From CAVSUR01 sp963731285 (GTDB taxonomy: Bacteria > Actinomycetota > Actinomycetes > Streptosporangiales > Streptosporangiaceae), in NCBI GenBank assembly GCA_963731285.1, contig CAVSUR010000017.1:62001-126000 (forward strand): a DNA stretch of 64,000 bases. Reading direction: 5' to 3'. The notes beneath the pieces were generated by a model. It did no database searches. It was given only the letters and a program-made list of their open reading frames with translations, and was not told the origin of the DNA. The translations under genes and the position numbers were made by a program. Below are positions 51,954-60,743 of this stretch, piece by piece (within the stretch, counting starts at the first letter, position 1; every line of letters begins with the position of its first letter).

Positions 51954-52427
51954 TCACAGGCCCACGTGCGGGCGGCTGAAGGCCACCGGCAGGCGGCGCA
52001 GCACGAAGGTGCCGAGCAGGGCCGGCCCCGGCGTCTTGACCACCGCGATCGCATACCGGCCCGCACCGCCCGGCGGCGGCCCGGCCAGCTGCCTGACCTG
52101 GCCGGGGGTAAAGCTGCCCCGGAAGGCGACCAGGCAGACGTCGCGGGGCGGCCGGCCCGGCAGCAGGCGGAGCAGGTCATGCAGCGGCCGGTCGCCACGG
52201 GCGGCGAGCCGGGTCGTATCCACGAGCCTGACCCCGGCGAGCCGCCCGCGATCCTGCGCCGCGCGCCGCGCGACCGGGAGCGCCATGAAACACTGGCCGG
52301 CGCTGCTGCCCAGGGCGTCGCGGCCCGCGCCGCATGCCGTCAGCCCGGCCACGGTGACAGCGACGGCGAGGAGCGGCCCCAGCCGCCGGCGCGCGGGGGG
52401 GAGCAGCCGGGAGCCTGTGACCGTCAC
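51954..52427 (-). CDS. Small lipoprotein
   Basis: A 157-residue protein with a lipoprotein signal: basic start, hydrophobic PLLAVAVTVAGLTAC with lipobox LTAC and lipidation at about Cys 32. The rest is unrecognised, with a second cysteine pair position (QCFMALPVARR, DVCLVAFRG). It overlaps the flippase stop by 4 nt (ATGA), so it is translated with it and may act on the outer face of the membrane near that protein. Confidence 0.65.
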   Translation of the reverse strand: MTVTGSRLLPPARRRLGPLLAVAVTVAGLTACGAGRDALGSSAGQCFMALPVARRAAQDRGRLAGVRLVDTTRLAARGDRPLHDLLRLLPGRPPRDVCLVAFRGSFTPGQVRQLAGPPPGGAGRYAIAVVKTPGPALLGTFVLRRLPVAFSRPHVGL

Positions 52428-53629
52428 TGCCCGACCGCCTGCGGGACGTCGCCGTCGTCACCAGGGAGCAGTCCCAGGACCGGGGCACTGCCGGGGTCGG
52501 CCGCGTCCGGCCCGCTGGCCAGGGCGGTCATCGGGCGCCGCCGGTTAGTCCATTCCAGCCATGCCCAGCAAGCCCAGCCGATCGGCAGCGCGAGCCAGAA
52601 GCTGATCACCCGGTATAGCAAGACGGCGATGGCGGTCAGTGCCGAGGGCCCGCTGAAAGCGACGATGGCGATGGTCAGGCTGCCTTCCACCACACCGAGG
52701 CCGCCGGGCGTGATCGGCAGGTTCGCGGCCAGCTGGCCGGCCCCGTAGGCCAGCAGCAGGCCCTGCCATGGCACCGTGCTGCCCACGGCGAGGAACGCCA
52801 GGGCCAGGCAGCCGCAGTCGAGCGCCCAGTTGGCCAGCCCCCAGGCGAGCGCGGCGGCGGCCTGGCCGCGCGACAGCCGCACGGCGGTCAGGCGCGTGAT
52901 GATCCGGTCGGCGTGCACGGCGGTCTCGCCGCGCGGCCATCCGGTCAGCCGGCGGCACAGCCGGACCAGGACCGAGACGGTCCGGATCAGGGCCCGGTTC
53001 TGCACGAAGACCGCGGCCATGGCCAGGGTCAGCAGCAGCACGGCCACGATGACGCCGACCAGATCGAGGTTCGCGCCCTCGGCTCCCGCGATCAGGGCAC
53101 CGGCCGCCGACACCGCGGCCAGCGTTACCGACGCCGCCACGAAGGTCGCGGCGACCGACCACCCGGCGACGGCCTCATCGGCGTTATGCCGCCGGAACTG
53201 GCGGAACGAGAACACGGTGGCGATGACCGTCCCGGCCGGCAGCGAGTTGGTGATGGAGTTGGCGGCGAGGGTGATGGCCGCCAGCGGGCCGGCCGGCACC
53301 CGGACCTGGCCCGCGGCCAGCAGCCCGCGCTGCAGCTGCACGAGGGCCAGGAAGGACCCGGCCTCGGCCGCCACGGCCAGCGCGACCCAGCCCCAGTGCA
53401 GGTGGGCCAGCGCGCTGGCCGCTCCGGCCAGCTCGGTCTTCTGGTCGGTAAGCTGATCGATAACCAGGGCTGCCAGCCCGAGTCCGATGATGTACCTGGC
53501 CACGGGCCAGGCCCGGCGCACACGGGCCCGCCATGGCACCGGGGTGGTCATATTGCGGCCCAGGCCGGGGTCGGCGCCCGCCGTGCCGGGCCGTGCAGAC
53601 TCGCGGGGCACGATTGCAGTGTCCGTCAT
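52424..53629 (-). CDS. Lysylphosphatidylglycerol synthase-like flippase (UPF0104 family)
   Basis: A 401-residue polytopic membrane protein: residues 45-350 hold about eight helices, including ALVIDQLTDQKTELAG, TLAANSITNSLPAGTVIATV (typical SNSLLPG-like region), LLLAYGAGQLAANLPITPGG and LGVVEGSLTIAI, the family signature. These proteins are MprF-like flippases without the synthase domain, proposed to move lipids or precursors. ATG 53629 is where the conserved frame begins. It is translationally coupled to the lipoprotein. Confidence 0.85.
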   Translation of the reverse strand: MTDTAIVPRESARPGTAGADPGLGRNMTTPVPWRARVRRAWPVARYIIGLGLAALVIDQLTDQKTELAGAASALAHLHWGWVALAVAAEAGSFLALVQLQRGLLAAGQVRVPAGPLAAITLAANSITNSLPAGTVIATVFSFRQFRRHNADEAVAGWSVAATFVAASVTLAAVSAAGALIAGAEGANLDLVGVIVAVLLLTLAMAAVFVQNRALIRTVSVLVRLCRRLTGWPRGETAVHADRIITRLTAVRLSRGQAAAALAWGLANWALDCGCLALAFLAVGSTVPWQGLLLAYGAGQLAANLPITPGGLGVVEGSLTIAIVAFSGPSALTAIAVLLYRVISFWLALPIGWACWAWLEWTNRRRPMTALASGPDAADPGSAPVLGLLPGDDGDVPQAVGQ

Positions 53630-53881
53630 GACGCGGCCATCCGCGAGCCCCATCTGCGGCTGGCCGCTGCGTAACAGAAGCGATGTCCCGGCGGCACCTC
53701 GGACGGGGACGCGCGCGAGCCTGGCCGAGCTCATCTGAGCCGCCGCCGCGCCGAGCCACAGGTCCGCGCCACCGAGGGCAGCGCGATGGCTGGGGCGCTG
53801 TGCGTCCCAGGCTGCTGCAACCTGACTGCAAGGTCCGGACGGCACGATGAGCCTGCTGATCCCGCCCGTCCGGAGGTCTCA

Positions 53882-54274
53882 ATGTCACGACCACAGGTGA
53901 TAGACGAATTCCTGCAAGCCGTCGAGAACGCGACGATCCCCGCTTGCGACGTATGGAGCCAGGACGCGACGCTGGACGCGACGGTGCCGAACTGGCGGCG
54001 GCAGGTGTCGGGTCCCGATGCGATCCGAGCCGAGTACGAACGGTGGTTCGCCGACCCGGGCCGGTTCGGCGAGCTACGCCGGTGCCCGGTCACGGGCGGC
54101 CCGAGCGAGGTGGTGGAGTACACGCTGAGCTGGACCGAGAACGGCGTGCCCCATGCGGCCCATCACCTGCACCTGCTCACCGTGCGCGATGACCGCATCG
54201 TTGCCGACACGGTTTTCTGCGGCGGCCGGTGGCCTGCCTCGCTGCTGGCGGAGATGGAGGCCGCAGATGGATGA
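53882..54274 (+). CDS. SnoaL/NTF2-like small protein
   Basis: A 130-residue NTF2-like alpha+beta barrel protein: VIDEFLQAVENATIPACDVW, SQDATLDATVPNWRRQVSGP, DAIRAEYERWFADPGRFGEL, VVEYTLSWTENGVPHAAHHL and HLLTVRDDRIVADTVF. Members are polyketide cyclases, dehydratases or of unknown role; no catalytic pair is obvious. AGGTCTC before ATG 53882 is the ribosome site. It overlaps the kinase-like gene by 8 nt, so the two are co-translated. Confidence 0.78.
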   Translation: MSRPQVIDEFLQAVENATIPACDVWSQDATLDATVPNWRRQVSGPDAIRAEYERWFADPGRFGELRRCPVTGGPSEVVEYTLSWTENGVPHAAHHLHLLTVRDDRIVADTVFCGGRWPASLLAEMEAADG

Positions 54275-55313
54275 CCTGCTGCCCGTGGCCGCGCCGCGGC
54301 CGTACGCCAGCGTGGCCGATCTCATCGCGGGCGCGACCGACAGGAAGCCCCTGGAGGAAGCGCCCGGCAAGTCCGGGGCCCGGCTCGAGCGGGTTGTGAT
54401 CGGCGGGCAGCGGTATGTGCTCAAGCATCTCGACCTGGCGGAAGACTGGACGATGCGGGCGTCGGGCAGCCTGCGCGGCGCACCGCTCGTGCTGTGGGAG
54501 CGGGGCATTCTGGCGCGAGTGCCGGCGTGCTTCAACCAGCCGATTGTCGGTGCCGCGCCGGAGGCCGCCGGCGGCGCCAGGCCGTCGGGCGGATGTGCCC
54601 TGCTGATGCGTGACGTGGCGCCATGGCTCGTCCCCGTCAGCGACGAGCCGATCAGCCTGGACCAGCATCTGCGCTTCGTGCGGCACATGGCCGCGCTGCA
54701 CGCCGCGTTCTGGGAATGCGGCAGTGAATGCGAGGTCATCCCGGTGATGAACCGCTACCTGGAGCTGTCCCCGTGGCTGGCGCAGGCGGAGGCGGCCGTG
54801 GGCAGCGGTCACCTGGTGCCGCGGCTGGTCGGCGAGGGCTGGTCGCGGCTGGCCGAGGTGGCGCCGGCGGCCGCGGCGGTCGTCACCCCGCTGGCGTACG
54901 ACCCGGGCCCGCTGGTGCAGGCCCTGGAGACCACCCCGCACACCTTCGTGCACAGCAACTGGAAGCTCGACAACCTGGGCACCGACGACGAGGGACGGAC
55001 CGTCGTGCTCGACTGGGAGCAGCCCGGGCGCGGCGCGGCACTCAGCGACCTCGCCTGGTACCTGGCGATCAACTGCCGCCGGCTGCCGCAGCGGAAGGAG
55101 GACTCGATCACTGCCTACCGCGCGGAGCTGGAGGCGCTCGGGGTGAGCACGGACCCGTGGTGGGATCGCCAGCTGGCGCTGTGCCTGCTGGGCGCTCTCG
55201 TCCAGTTCGGCTGGGAGAAGGCGCTGGGAGGCTACGACGAGGAGCTGGCGTGGTGGGAGAGGCAGGCGGTGCAGGCGGCCGGGCTGCTGGGCCCAGCGAC
55301 GCTGCCGGGCTGA
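54267..55313 (+). CDS. Aminoglycoside-phosphotransferase-like kinase
   Basis: A 348-residue protein of the APH/choline-kinase-like fold. The N-lobe lysine is in RYVLKHLDLAEDW. The catalytic loop is HSNWKLDNLG (His-Ser-Asn-Trp, with Asn where the usual HGDxHxxN has Asp) and the metal motif is VVLDWEQPGRGAALSDLAWY. The replacement of the catalytic Asp makes phosphotransfer doubtful; it may be an antibiotic-binding or small-molecule kinase variant. The long MMT-like region of insertion is typical. It is downstream of the SnoaL-like gene and upstream of a methyltransferase. Confidence 0.78.
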   Translation: MDDLLPVAAPRPYASVADLIAGATDRKPLEEAPGKSGARLERVVIGGQRYVLKHLDLAEDWTMRASGSLRGAPLVLWERGILARVPACFNQPIVGAAPEAAGGARPSGGCALLMRDVAPWLVPVSDEPISLDQHLRFVRHMAALHAAFWECGSECEVIPVMNRYLELSPWLAQAEAAVGSGHLVPRLVGEGWSRLAEVAPAAAAVVTPLAYDPGPLVQALETTPHTFVHSNWKLDNLGTDDEGRTVVLDWEQPGRGAALSDLAWYLAINCRRLPQRKEDSITAYRAELEALGVSTDPWWDRQLALCLLGALVQFGWEKALGGYDEELAWWERQAVQAAGLLGPATLPG

Positions 55314-55357
55314 GCGGCGCTGCCAGGCTCAGCGACGCTGCTGCGCTGAGCGCGGGG

Positions 55358-56113
55358 ATGCGGTCCGCCTACGACACGGCCGCCCAGGTGTGGTCCAGTG
55401 GCCCCGGGCCCGCGTACGCCGTGCTGGCGCGGGCGCTGCTGGCCTCAGCCGGCCTGCCGCTGGCCGGCCGGCGTGTCCTTGACCTGGGCGCCGGCACCGG
55501 AGTAGCAGGCCGGGCCGCGCTGGCCGCGGGCGCACGGACGGTGGTATCGGCCGACCTGGCCCCCGCTATGCTGCGCAGCTGCCGCGCAGCCGCGCATCCG
55601 GTAGCGGCCGACGCGCAGGCGCTGCCGTTCCGGGACGGCAGCTTCGACCTGGTGGTCGCGGCCTTCTGCCTGGGTCACCTGCCGAGCATCAGCGCGGGCC
55701 TGCGCGAGGCCCGGCGGGTCGGCAGCGGGCTCGCGGCCAGCTCGTTCGCGCCAGGCTGGACGCACCCGGCCAAGGCGGCGGTCGACGCGGTGCTTCGCTC
55801 GTTCGGCTACCGGCCTCCCGCCTGGTACCTCACGTTCAAGCAGCACACAGAACCGCAGGCGGGGGAGCCGGCGGTTGGCCGGCTCGCGGCTGCCGCTGGC
55901 TTCAGCCGGGTACGGCAGCAGACGGTCACGGTCGCGACCGGGCTGGGAACCCCCGCGGAGCTGGCATCGTGGCGGCTGGGCATGGCCCACATCGCCCCGT
56001 TCGTGCACTCGCTGGACCGGCCGCGCCGGGCCGGACTGCAGCGCGCCGCGGAATCCGCCGTCACCGGGACCGGTCCGCTGGTGGTCTCGATGCTGGTGCT
56101 CACCGCCCGCTGA
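55358..56113 (+). CDS. Class I SAM-dependent methyltransferase
   Basis: A 251-residue methyltransferase (methyltransf_11 type): RRVLDLGAGTGVAGRAAL is motif I, SADLAPAMLRSC motif II, ADAQALPFRDGSFDLVVAAF motif III, and LREARRVGSG motif IV. The last third has a small-molecule-specific cap. The start ATG 55358 is 44 bp after the kinase-like gene; earlier starts would add a low-complexity alanine stretch. The substrate is unknown; together with the kinase-like neighbour it could be a small-molecule modification unit. Confidence 0.82.
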   Translation: MRSAYDTAAQVWSSGPGPAYAVLARALLASAGLPLAGRRVLDLGAGTGVAGRAALAAGARTVVSADLAPAMLRSCRAAAHPVAADAQALPFRDGSFDLVVAAFCLGHLPSISAGLREARRVGSGLAASSFAPGWTHPAKAAVDAVLRSFGYRPPAWYLTFKQHTEPQAGEPAVGRLAAAAGFSRVRQQTVTVATGLGTPAELASWRLGMAHIAPFVHSLDRPRRAGLQRAAESAVTGTGPLVVSMLVLTAR

Positions 56114-56174
56114 CCAGAGCCCGGCCTCGGCGCTGCGGCATCAGCGGGCCGTGGCGGGCGGCGGGCAGGGCCTG

Positions 56175-59100
56175 TCAGCGGATCAGGGCCTGCCAGCGGG
56201 CCAGGCGCTGGCCGGCGGTCCGCTGCAGCACATCCGCGTGATCGCCGGCCTGGCCGGCCAGCTGCCCGGCGCGCTCGGCCGCGCGGTCCAGCCAGGCCGG
56301 CACGCTGAGGCCGGCCGCCGCCTCGCCGGTCCACCACCATGCTTCGATCGCAACGGCCGCCTGGATCTGCTCCAGGTCGGCGGCGGCTGCATCGAGCCCG
56401 ACGGGCAGGCCCAGCGCCCGGCGGGCCAGGTGCCCCAGCAGCCGGGCCACGCCGGTATACCGCGGGACGCCCAGGGCCGTCGCCCGGGATTCCAGCTCAC
56501 CGGCCACGGCCAGCGCCCGCTCCCCCTCACCGCACAGCAGCGCGAGCCGCGCGCTGATCAGCTGGTGCTTCAGCTCCAGCCGCCAGCCGAACACCAGGTC
56601 TCCGCGCAGCAGCGCCCGGGCCTGCGCCAGCCGGGACTGCGCGCCGTCCGCGTCCCCTGCCTCGACGGACTGCTCGGCGAGGTCCTCCAGCGCGGCGATC
56701 GTCACCTCCGCGGTGCCCTGGCCCTGCCCCGCCTCCAGCGCCCGCAGGTGGTGATCGCGGGCCTGGGCGGCCGCACCAAGACTGCGCAGCACCCAGCCGG
56801 CGAAGTTCACCGCCCGGCCGGCGAACCGGGGCACCTGGCGGCGCTCCACCTCGGCGGTGTAGCGGGCGAAAGCGTCCAGGGCCACCGCCGGGCGCCCGGC
56901 CAGGGCATGGGCGTGCCCGGCGAACAGCAGCGCGTGCAGCGTCGCCGCCGTGTGGGCTGCCCCCTCCTGAGCCCGGCCTGCCGGGCGCAGCAGCGCCAGG
57001 GCCTCGCCGCTCCGGCTCTGATGGGACCGGAGCACGCCCAGCCACGCGGCGGTAGTCACCCGGTCGGCTCCCTCAGCCAGCGAGAACGCCTCGGCCAGCT
57101 GGACCTCGGCCTGGGCAAGATCGCCGGCGGCATGGTGCGTCCTGCCGCCTACCGCCAGGCACCGCGAGCGGGTGGCCGCGTCGGCCGCCGCCAGCGCGCC
57201 ATCTTCGGCGAACTGGGCCGCCTGCCCGAAGCGGCGGTCGAAATAGCATGCCCACGCGCCGACCTCCAGTGCGGCCGGCCCGGCCGCCTCAGCGCGCTCG
57301 ACGTCGCGCAGCGCCTCGCCGTAGCGCCCGCGGCGAGTCCGGACCCGGGCCCGTTCCAGCCATCCCCCCGGCTCCGGGTGCAGCCGGAGGGCAGCATCGA
57401 GCAGCGCCTCGGCTGCCGCGTGGTCGAAGCGCTCAGCGGCCCGCGCGGCCGCGTCCCGCAGCGCCCGGGCCGCCAGGGCGAGGTCTCCGCCCAGCCGCGC
57501 ATGGTGCGCCACCACGGCAGGATCCGAGTAGGACCGCTGGGCCAGCACCCGGCCGGCCTGGCGGTGCAGCAGGGCCGTCCGGCCCGCGGACGCGCTCGCG
57601 GCAAGAGCCTCCCGCACCAGCTCATGACGGAACCTGAACGCGCCGCCGTCCTCGGTCAGCAGCTGCCGGGCGACGGCCCGCTCGGCCTCGTCGAGCAGGT
57701 CGACGGCGGGCCGTCCGAGCAGGGCGGCGAGCAGGTCCAGGTCCAGTTCCGGCCCGATCACCGCCGCCGTGCGCAGCATTACCCCGGCGGCGCCGAGCTC
57801 GTCGCACCGGCCCGACACCGACTCGACGAGCGAGGCAGGCAGCTCGGCCCGCCCCACCTGCTGGGCCAGCTCGGTGAGGAACAGCGGATGCCCCCCGGAC
57901 CGCTCGAACAGCTCATCGGCCCGGACTGCTCCGGTCAGCTGGGCGGCCGCCGCCCGCCCGAGCGCGTCCAGGTGGATCAGCGCAGTGGACGGCAGCGGCC
58001 GCCCCTCACCCGCCCGCACCGCCGCCACGATGGCCACTGGCACGTTCTCCCGCCGCATGAAGCTCAGCCAGTTCACCAGCGGCTGCCCGGCCAGGTGAGC
58101 GTCATCAATCACCACGGCCAGCGGGCCCCGCTCAGCGAGGCGGCCGATGACCCGGGTCAGGGCCGCGTACAGCACCGCCGGCCCGAGCACGCCGTCGGCC
58201 AGTACCGGCAGCAGGCGCGGGGCATCCGTGCTGCCGAGGACCGCTGCCAGCATCATCGCGTCATTACCCAGCAAGCCGGCGCTGGCCTCGGGCCCGAGCC
58301 GGCGCAGCAGGGCTGACAGCGCGCTCAGCAGGGCATCGAGCGGCATGGCCTGGTCGAGCTGCCCGCACGATGCCAGCAGCACGGTGTCCCCGGCCGCGGC
58401 ACGCCGGCTGGCCCATGCGCGCAGCAACGCGGTCTTGCCGATGCCAGCCTCCCCGTCCACCACGGTGATCTCGGCCAGCCGGTCGCAGGCCCGCGCCGCC
58501 ACCGTGTCCAGGTAGGCCAGTTCCGCATCCCGGCCGATCAGGCCGGCCGCCGGGCGGCCGGGCAGCGGCGGCCGGGAGGGCAGCTCGCCGCGCAGGATGG
58601 CGGTGTGCAGGCCCTCGGTTTCCGGGGACGGATCCGCTCCGAGCTCCTCGGCCAGACGCTCGCGGGCCTCGGCATAGGCGGCCAGGGCCGCGCCTGTCCG
58701 GCCGCCGGCGACGTAGGCCCGCAGCAGCACCCGCAGGGACGGCTCGTCATAGCCGTCACGGTCGAGCGCCGTTTTCGCGGCGTCGGCCGCCGTCATCCAG
58801 TCGCCTGCTTCCAGCAGGGCGGTGGCTGCCACCCGCCGGGCCCGGGATGTGAGCCGCTCCAGCTCGGCCAGCCTGAGCTGCGCCCAGCCGCCGGGCAGCG
58901 GCGGCGGCCCGTAACCGCGCAGCAGCGAGAGGATGATCCGGGCCGCAGCCGCCGCGCCCACCACGTTCCCCGTGTCCCGCCTGCGGTCCGCCTCGTCGGT
59001 GAGCGCGGCGAGCTCGGACGCATCGACCCAGTCGCAGTTCAGCAGGTAGCCACCGTCGCGACGCTCGATGCGCTCCCGGCCGAGCACCGATCGCAGCCGG

Positions 59101-59306
59101 CTGACCAGCACCGCCAGCTGATCCTCCGGCCGGGCCGGCGGCATGTCCCCCCACAGCACGTCGATGAGCACGTCCGCGGGCACGACCTGGCCCGCCGCCA
59201 GGGCCAGCACCCGCAGCGCCAGCCGCCCTTTGCGGCTCCCCACGGCTTGCGGCTGCACGCCGTCCACGCCGAAGTCGCCCAGCACCCGCACGGCCAGCGA
59301 CCTCAT
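56175..59306 (-). CDS. Large SARP-type/BTAD-AAA-TPR transcriptional regulator
   Basis: A 1043-residue regulator. Residues 1-90 are an OmpR-like winged helix of the SARP kind (SLAVRVLGDFGVDGVQ, LRVLALAAGQVVPADVLIDV, LWGDMPPARPEDQLAVLVSR). Residues 90-240 are the BTAD. Residues 250-600 hold a nucleotide-binding AAA/NB-ARC-like domain with Walker A GEAGIGKTALL (about 285-295) and LAVVIDDAHLAG as Walker B. The remainder is TPR-like helical repeats. Such proteins (AfsR/DnrI-like, MalT-like) switch on antibiotic or secondary-metabolite genes. It is divergent from a small cupin gene, its best nearby target. There is no biosynthetic cluster in the window. Confidence 0.88.
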   Translation of the reverse strand: MRSLAVRVLGDFGVDGVQPQAVGSRKGRLALRVLALAAGQVVPADVLIDVLWGDMPPARPEDQLAVLVSRLRSVLGRERIERRDGGYLLNCDWVDASELAALTDEADRRRDTGNVVGAAAAARIILSLLRGYGPPPLPGGWAQLRLAELERLTSRARRVAATALLEAGDWMTAADAAKTALDRDGYDEPSLRVLLRAYVAGGRTGAALAAYAEARERLAEELGADPSPETEGLHTAILRGELPSRPPLPGRPAAGLIGRDAELAYLDTVAARACDRLAEITVVDGEAGIGKTALLRAWASRRAAAGDTVLLASCGQLDQAMPLDALLSALSALLRRLGPEASAGLLGNDAMMLAAVLGSTDAPRLLPVLADGVLGPAVLYAALTRVIGRLAERGPLAVVIDDAHLAGQPLVNWLSFMRRENVPVAIVAAVRAGEGRPLPSTALIHLDALGRAAAAQLTGAVRADELFERSGGHPLFLTELAQQVGRAELPASLVESVSGRCDELGAAGVMLRTAAVIGPELDLDLLAALLGRPAVDLLDEAERAVARQLLTEDGGAFRFRHELVREALAASASAGRTALLHRQAGRVLAQRSYSDPAVVAHHARLGGDLALAARALRDAAARAAERFDHAAAEALLDAALRLHPEPGGWLERARVRTRRGRYGEALRDVERAEAAGPAALEVGAWACYFDRRFGQAAQFAEDGALAAADAATRSRCLAVGGRTHHAAGDLAQAEVQLAEAFSLAEGADRVTTAAWLGVLRSHQSRSGEALALLRPAGRAQEGAAHTAATLHALLFAGHAHALAGRPAVALDAFARYTAEVERRQVPRFAGRAVNFAGWVLRSLGAAAQARDHHLRALEAGQGQGTAEVTIAALEDLAEQSVEAGDADGAQSRLAQARALLRGDLVFGWRLELKHQLISARLALLCGEGERALAVAGELESRATALGVPRYTGVARLLGHLARRALGLPVGLDAAAADLEQIQAAVAIEAWWWTGEAAAGLSVPAWLDRAAERAGQLAGQAGDHADVLQRTAGQRLARWQALIR

Positions 59307-59421
59307 GCAGGTATCAAACCGCCCGCCAGCGCGACTTGCCACCGGCCGCTGCAAGCCAGCTGCAACCACGCCGGCCAGGCTTGGCACCAGCAGCACCGGC
59401 AACTAGCAAAAGGAGCAGGTC

Positions 59422-59781
59422 ATGAGCACGCAGGCAGAGCAGAAGAGCTTCTCCGCACCCGACGAGACCCGCGGTTTCGAGCGCGGCGCCCTCGACCTGC
59501 TGAAGATCGGCGGAGCCGAGATCGGCCGCCTCACGCTCCAGCCCGGCTGGCGCTGGGCCGAGCACGTCAAGCCGCTCGCGGGGACCGAGCTGTGCGAGGC
59601 GCCGCACTTCCAGTACCACGTGCAGGGCACCCTGCACATCGTGATGGCCGACGGCTCGGAGTTCGACGCCCGGCCGGGCGACGTCACCGCCCTGCCTGAG
59701 GGCCATGACGCCTGGGTGGTAGGGGACCAGCCGGTGGTCGTCGTCGACTGGTACGGAGCCAGCAGCTACGCCCGCGGCTGA
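59422..59781 (+). CDS. Small cupin-domain protein
   Basis: A 119-residue single-domain cupin. RLTLQPGWRWAEHVKPLAG, HFQYHVQGTLHIVMADGSE, FDARPGDVTALPEGHDAWVV give the two conserved motifs; motif 1 keeps a His (AEHVK) and motif 2 a His (GHDAW). AAAAGGAGCAGG before ATG is a strong ribosome site. It lies 115 bp from the SARP start in divergent orientation and may be controlled by it. Function within cupins is not predictable. Confidence 0.82.
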   Translation: MSTQAEQKSFSAPDETRGFERGALDLLKIGGAEIGRLTLQPGWRWAEHVKPLAGTELCEAPHFQYHVQGTLHIVMADGSEFDARPGDVTALPEGHDAWVVGDQPVVVVDWYGASSYARG

Positions 59782-59812
59782 CAAGCCCGGCACGCCGCTG
59801 GACCGCCTCGCG

Positions 59813-60067
59813 TCAGTGCGCCCGGGCGGTGCGGGCCATCGCGGGTATGACCGCGGCCGCGACCGCCAGGTGCATCGCGATCAGCCCGATCATGGCCGCG
59901 GTTGTGGTTGCGGCGGCCAGCGGCAGCGCCAGGGAGGCGACCAGGATCATCAGCGCGGCGCTGGCCCAGGCGGCCCGGGCGCGGGGGGTGCGCCGGTCCA
60001 GGACCGCGAGCAGCAGCCAGCCGGGCAGCGAGGCGGCCAGGCTGACGCCGATGACCTGGCCGACCAC
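59813..60067 (-). pseudogene. N-terminally deleted DUF6069-like membrane protein
   Basis: 84 residues: VIGVSLAASLPGWLLLAVLD, RRTPRARAAWASAALMILVA, SLALPLAAATTTAAMIGLIA and MHLAVAAAVIPAMARTARAH. This is the C-terminal part of DUF6069 proteins (three of the usual four helices). The first helix and normal start are missing: upstream DNA at once becomes the response-regulator fragment on the other strand. The ATG at 60067 is an accident of the join; expression is doubtful. Confidence 0.6.
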
Positions 60068-60069
60068 GA

Positions 60070-60521
60070 TTGTCTGGAGGTGGCATGCCCGGCACCGACG
60101 GCCTGGAGGCGACCAGGCAGATCGCCGCCGCCCCCGACCTCAGCGGAGTGCGGGTGATCATCCTGACCACCTTCGAGGAAGACGAGTACCTCTTCGAGGC
60201 GATACGCGCGGGCGCGAGCGGGTTCCTGGTCAAGGACACCGAGCCGGAGGACCTGGTCAGCGCCATCCGGGTGGTCGCGGGCGGTGACGCCCTGCTGTCG
60301 CCGAGCCTCACCCGCACGCTGATCTCCAGCATCGCCGGGCGGGGGCCGGCGCGGCCCGTCGACGCCTCCGCGCTGTCGGTGCTCACCGACCGGGAGCGGG
60401 AGGTTCTCGCCCTGGTGGCCGCCGGGATGAGCAACGACGAGATCGTGCCGCCCTGTACATGAGCCCGCTGACCGCCAAGACCCACGTCAGCCGGACCATG
60501 ACCAAGCTGCCGCCGCCCTGA
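60070..60521 (+). pseudogene. NarL-type response regulator lacking N- and C-termini
   Basis: The frame begins directly at GMPGTDGLEATRQIAAAPDL, after the phospho-aspartate of the receiver domain should already have occurred (normally ...DIRMPG). It then continues VIILTTFEEDEYLFEAIRAG, FLVKDTEPEDLV and LTDREREVLALVAAGMSNDE of a LuxR-type HTH. A lost base at about 60450 moves LYMSPLTAKTHVSRTMTKL to another frame, and the end is cut after KL. The N-terminal 60 residues of the receiver and the C-terminal 15 are gone. It cannot be phosphorylated and is presumably non-functional. Confidence 0.78.
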
Positions 60522-60685
60522 CCCGCCATCCGTCCTCATACTTTGAAACGATGATAGTAAAGGACTGACCAAATACCTAGTTAAGGCGCGGCTGGCTGGT
60601 GCGATCCACAGGCCTGTCACCCGCCCTCAGACGTCGCCCAGTCCGCCCAGCCGCCCTGGCGGCCCGCGGCCCGGATGCTAGATTA

Positions 60686-60694
60686 GGTATGACC
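60686..60694. promoter_or_regulatory. FadR-type operator half 1
   Basis: GGTATGACC, a GGT-N3-ACC palindrome in TTAGGTATGACCAAAAA, 50 bp upstream of the GntR/FadR-type gene. FadR-subfamily regulators favour such GGT...ACC symmetric sites. Confidence 0.5.
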
Positions 60695-60712
60695 AAAAAC
60701 CAGCCGGTTTAA

Positions 60713-60721
60713 GGTATGACC
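60713..60721. promoter_or_regulatory. FadR-type operator half 2
   Basis: A second GGTATGACC in TAAGGTATGACCAAGAA, 27 bp from the first. A weaker GGACTGACCAAATACC lies at about 60562. The identical AGGTATGACCAA core in both supports a real site pair. Confidence 0.5.
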
Positions 60722-60743
60722 AAGAATCGGGGCCTCGGTCGGC

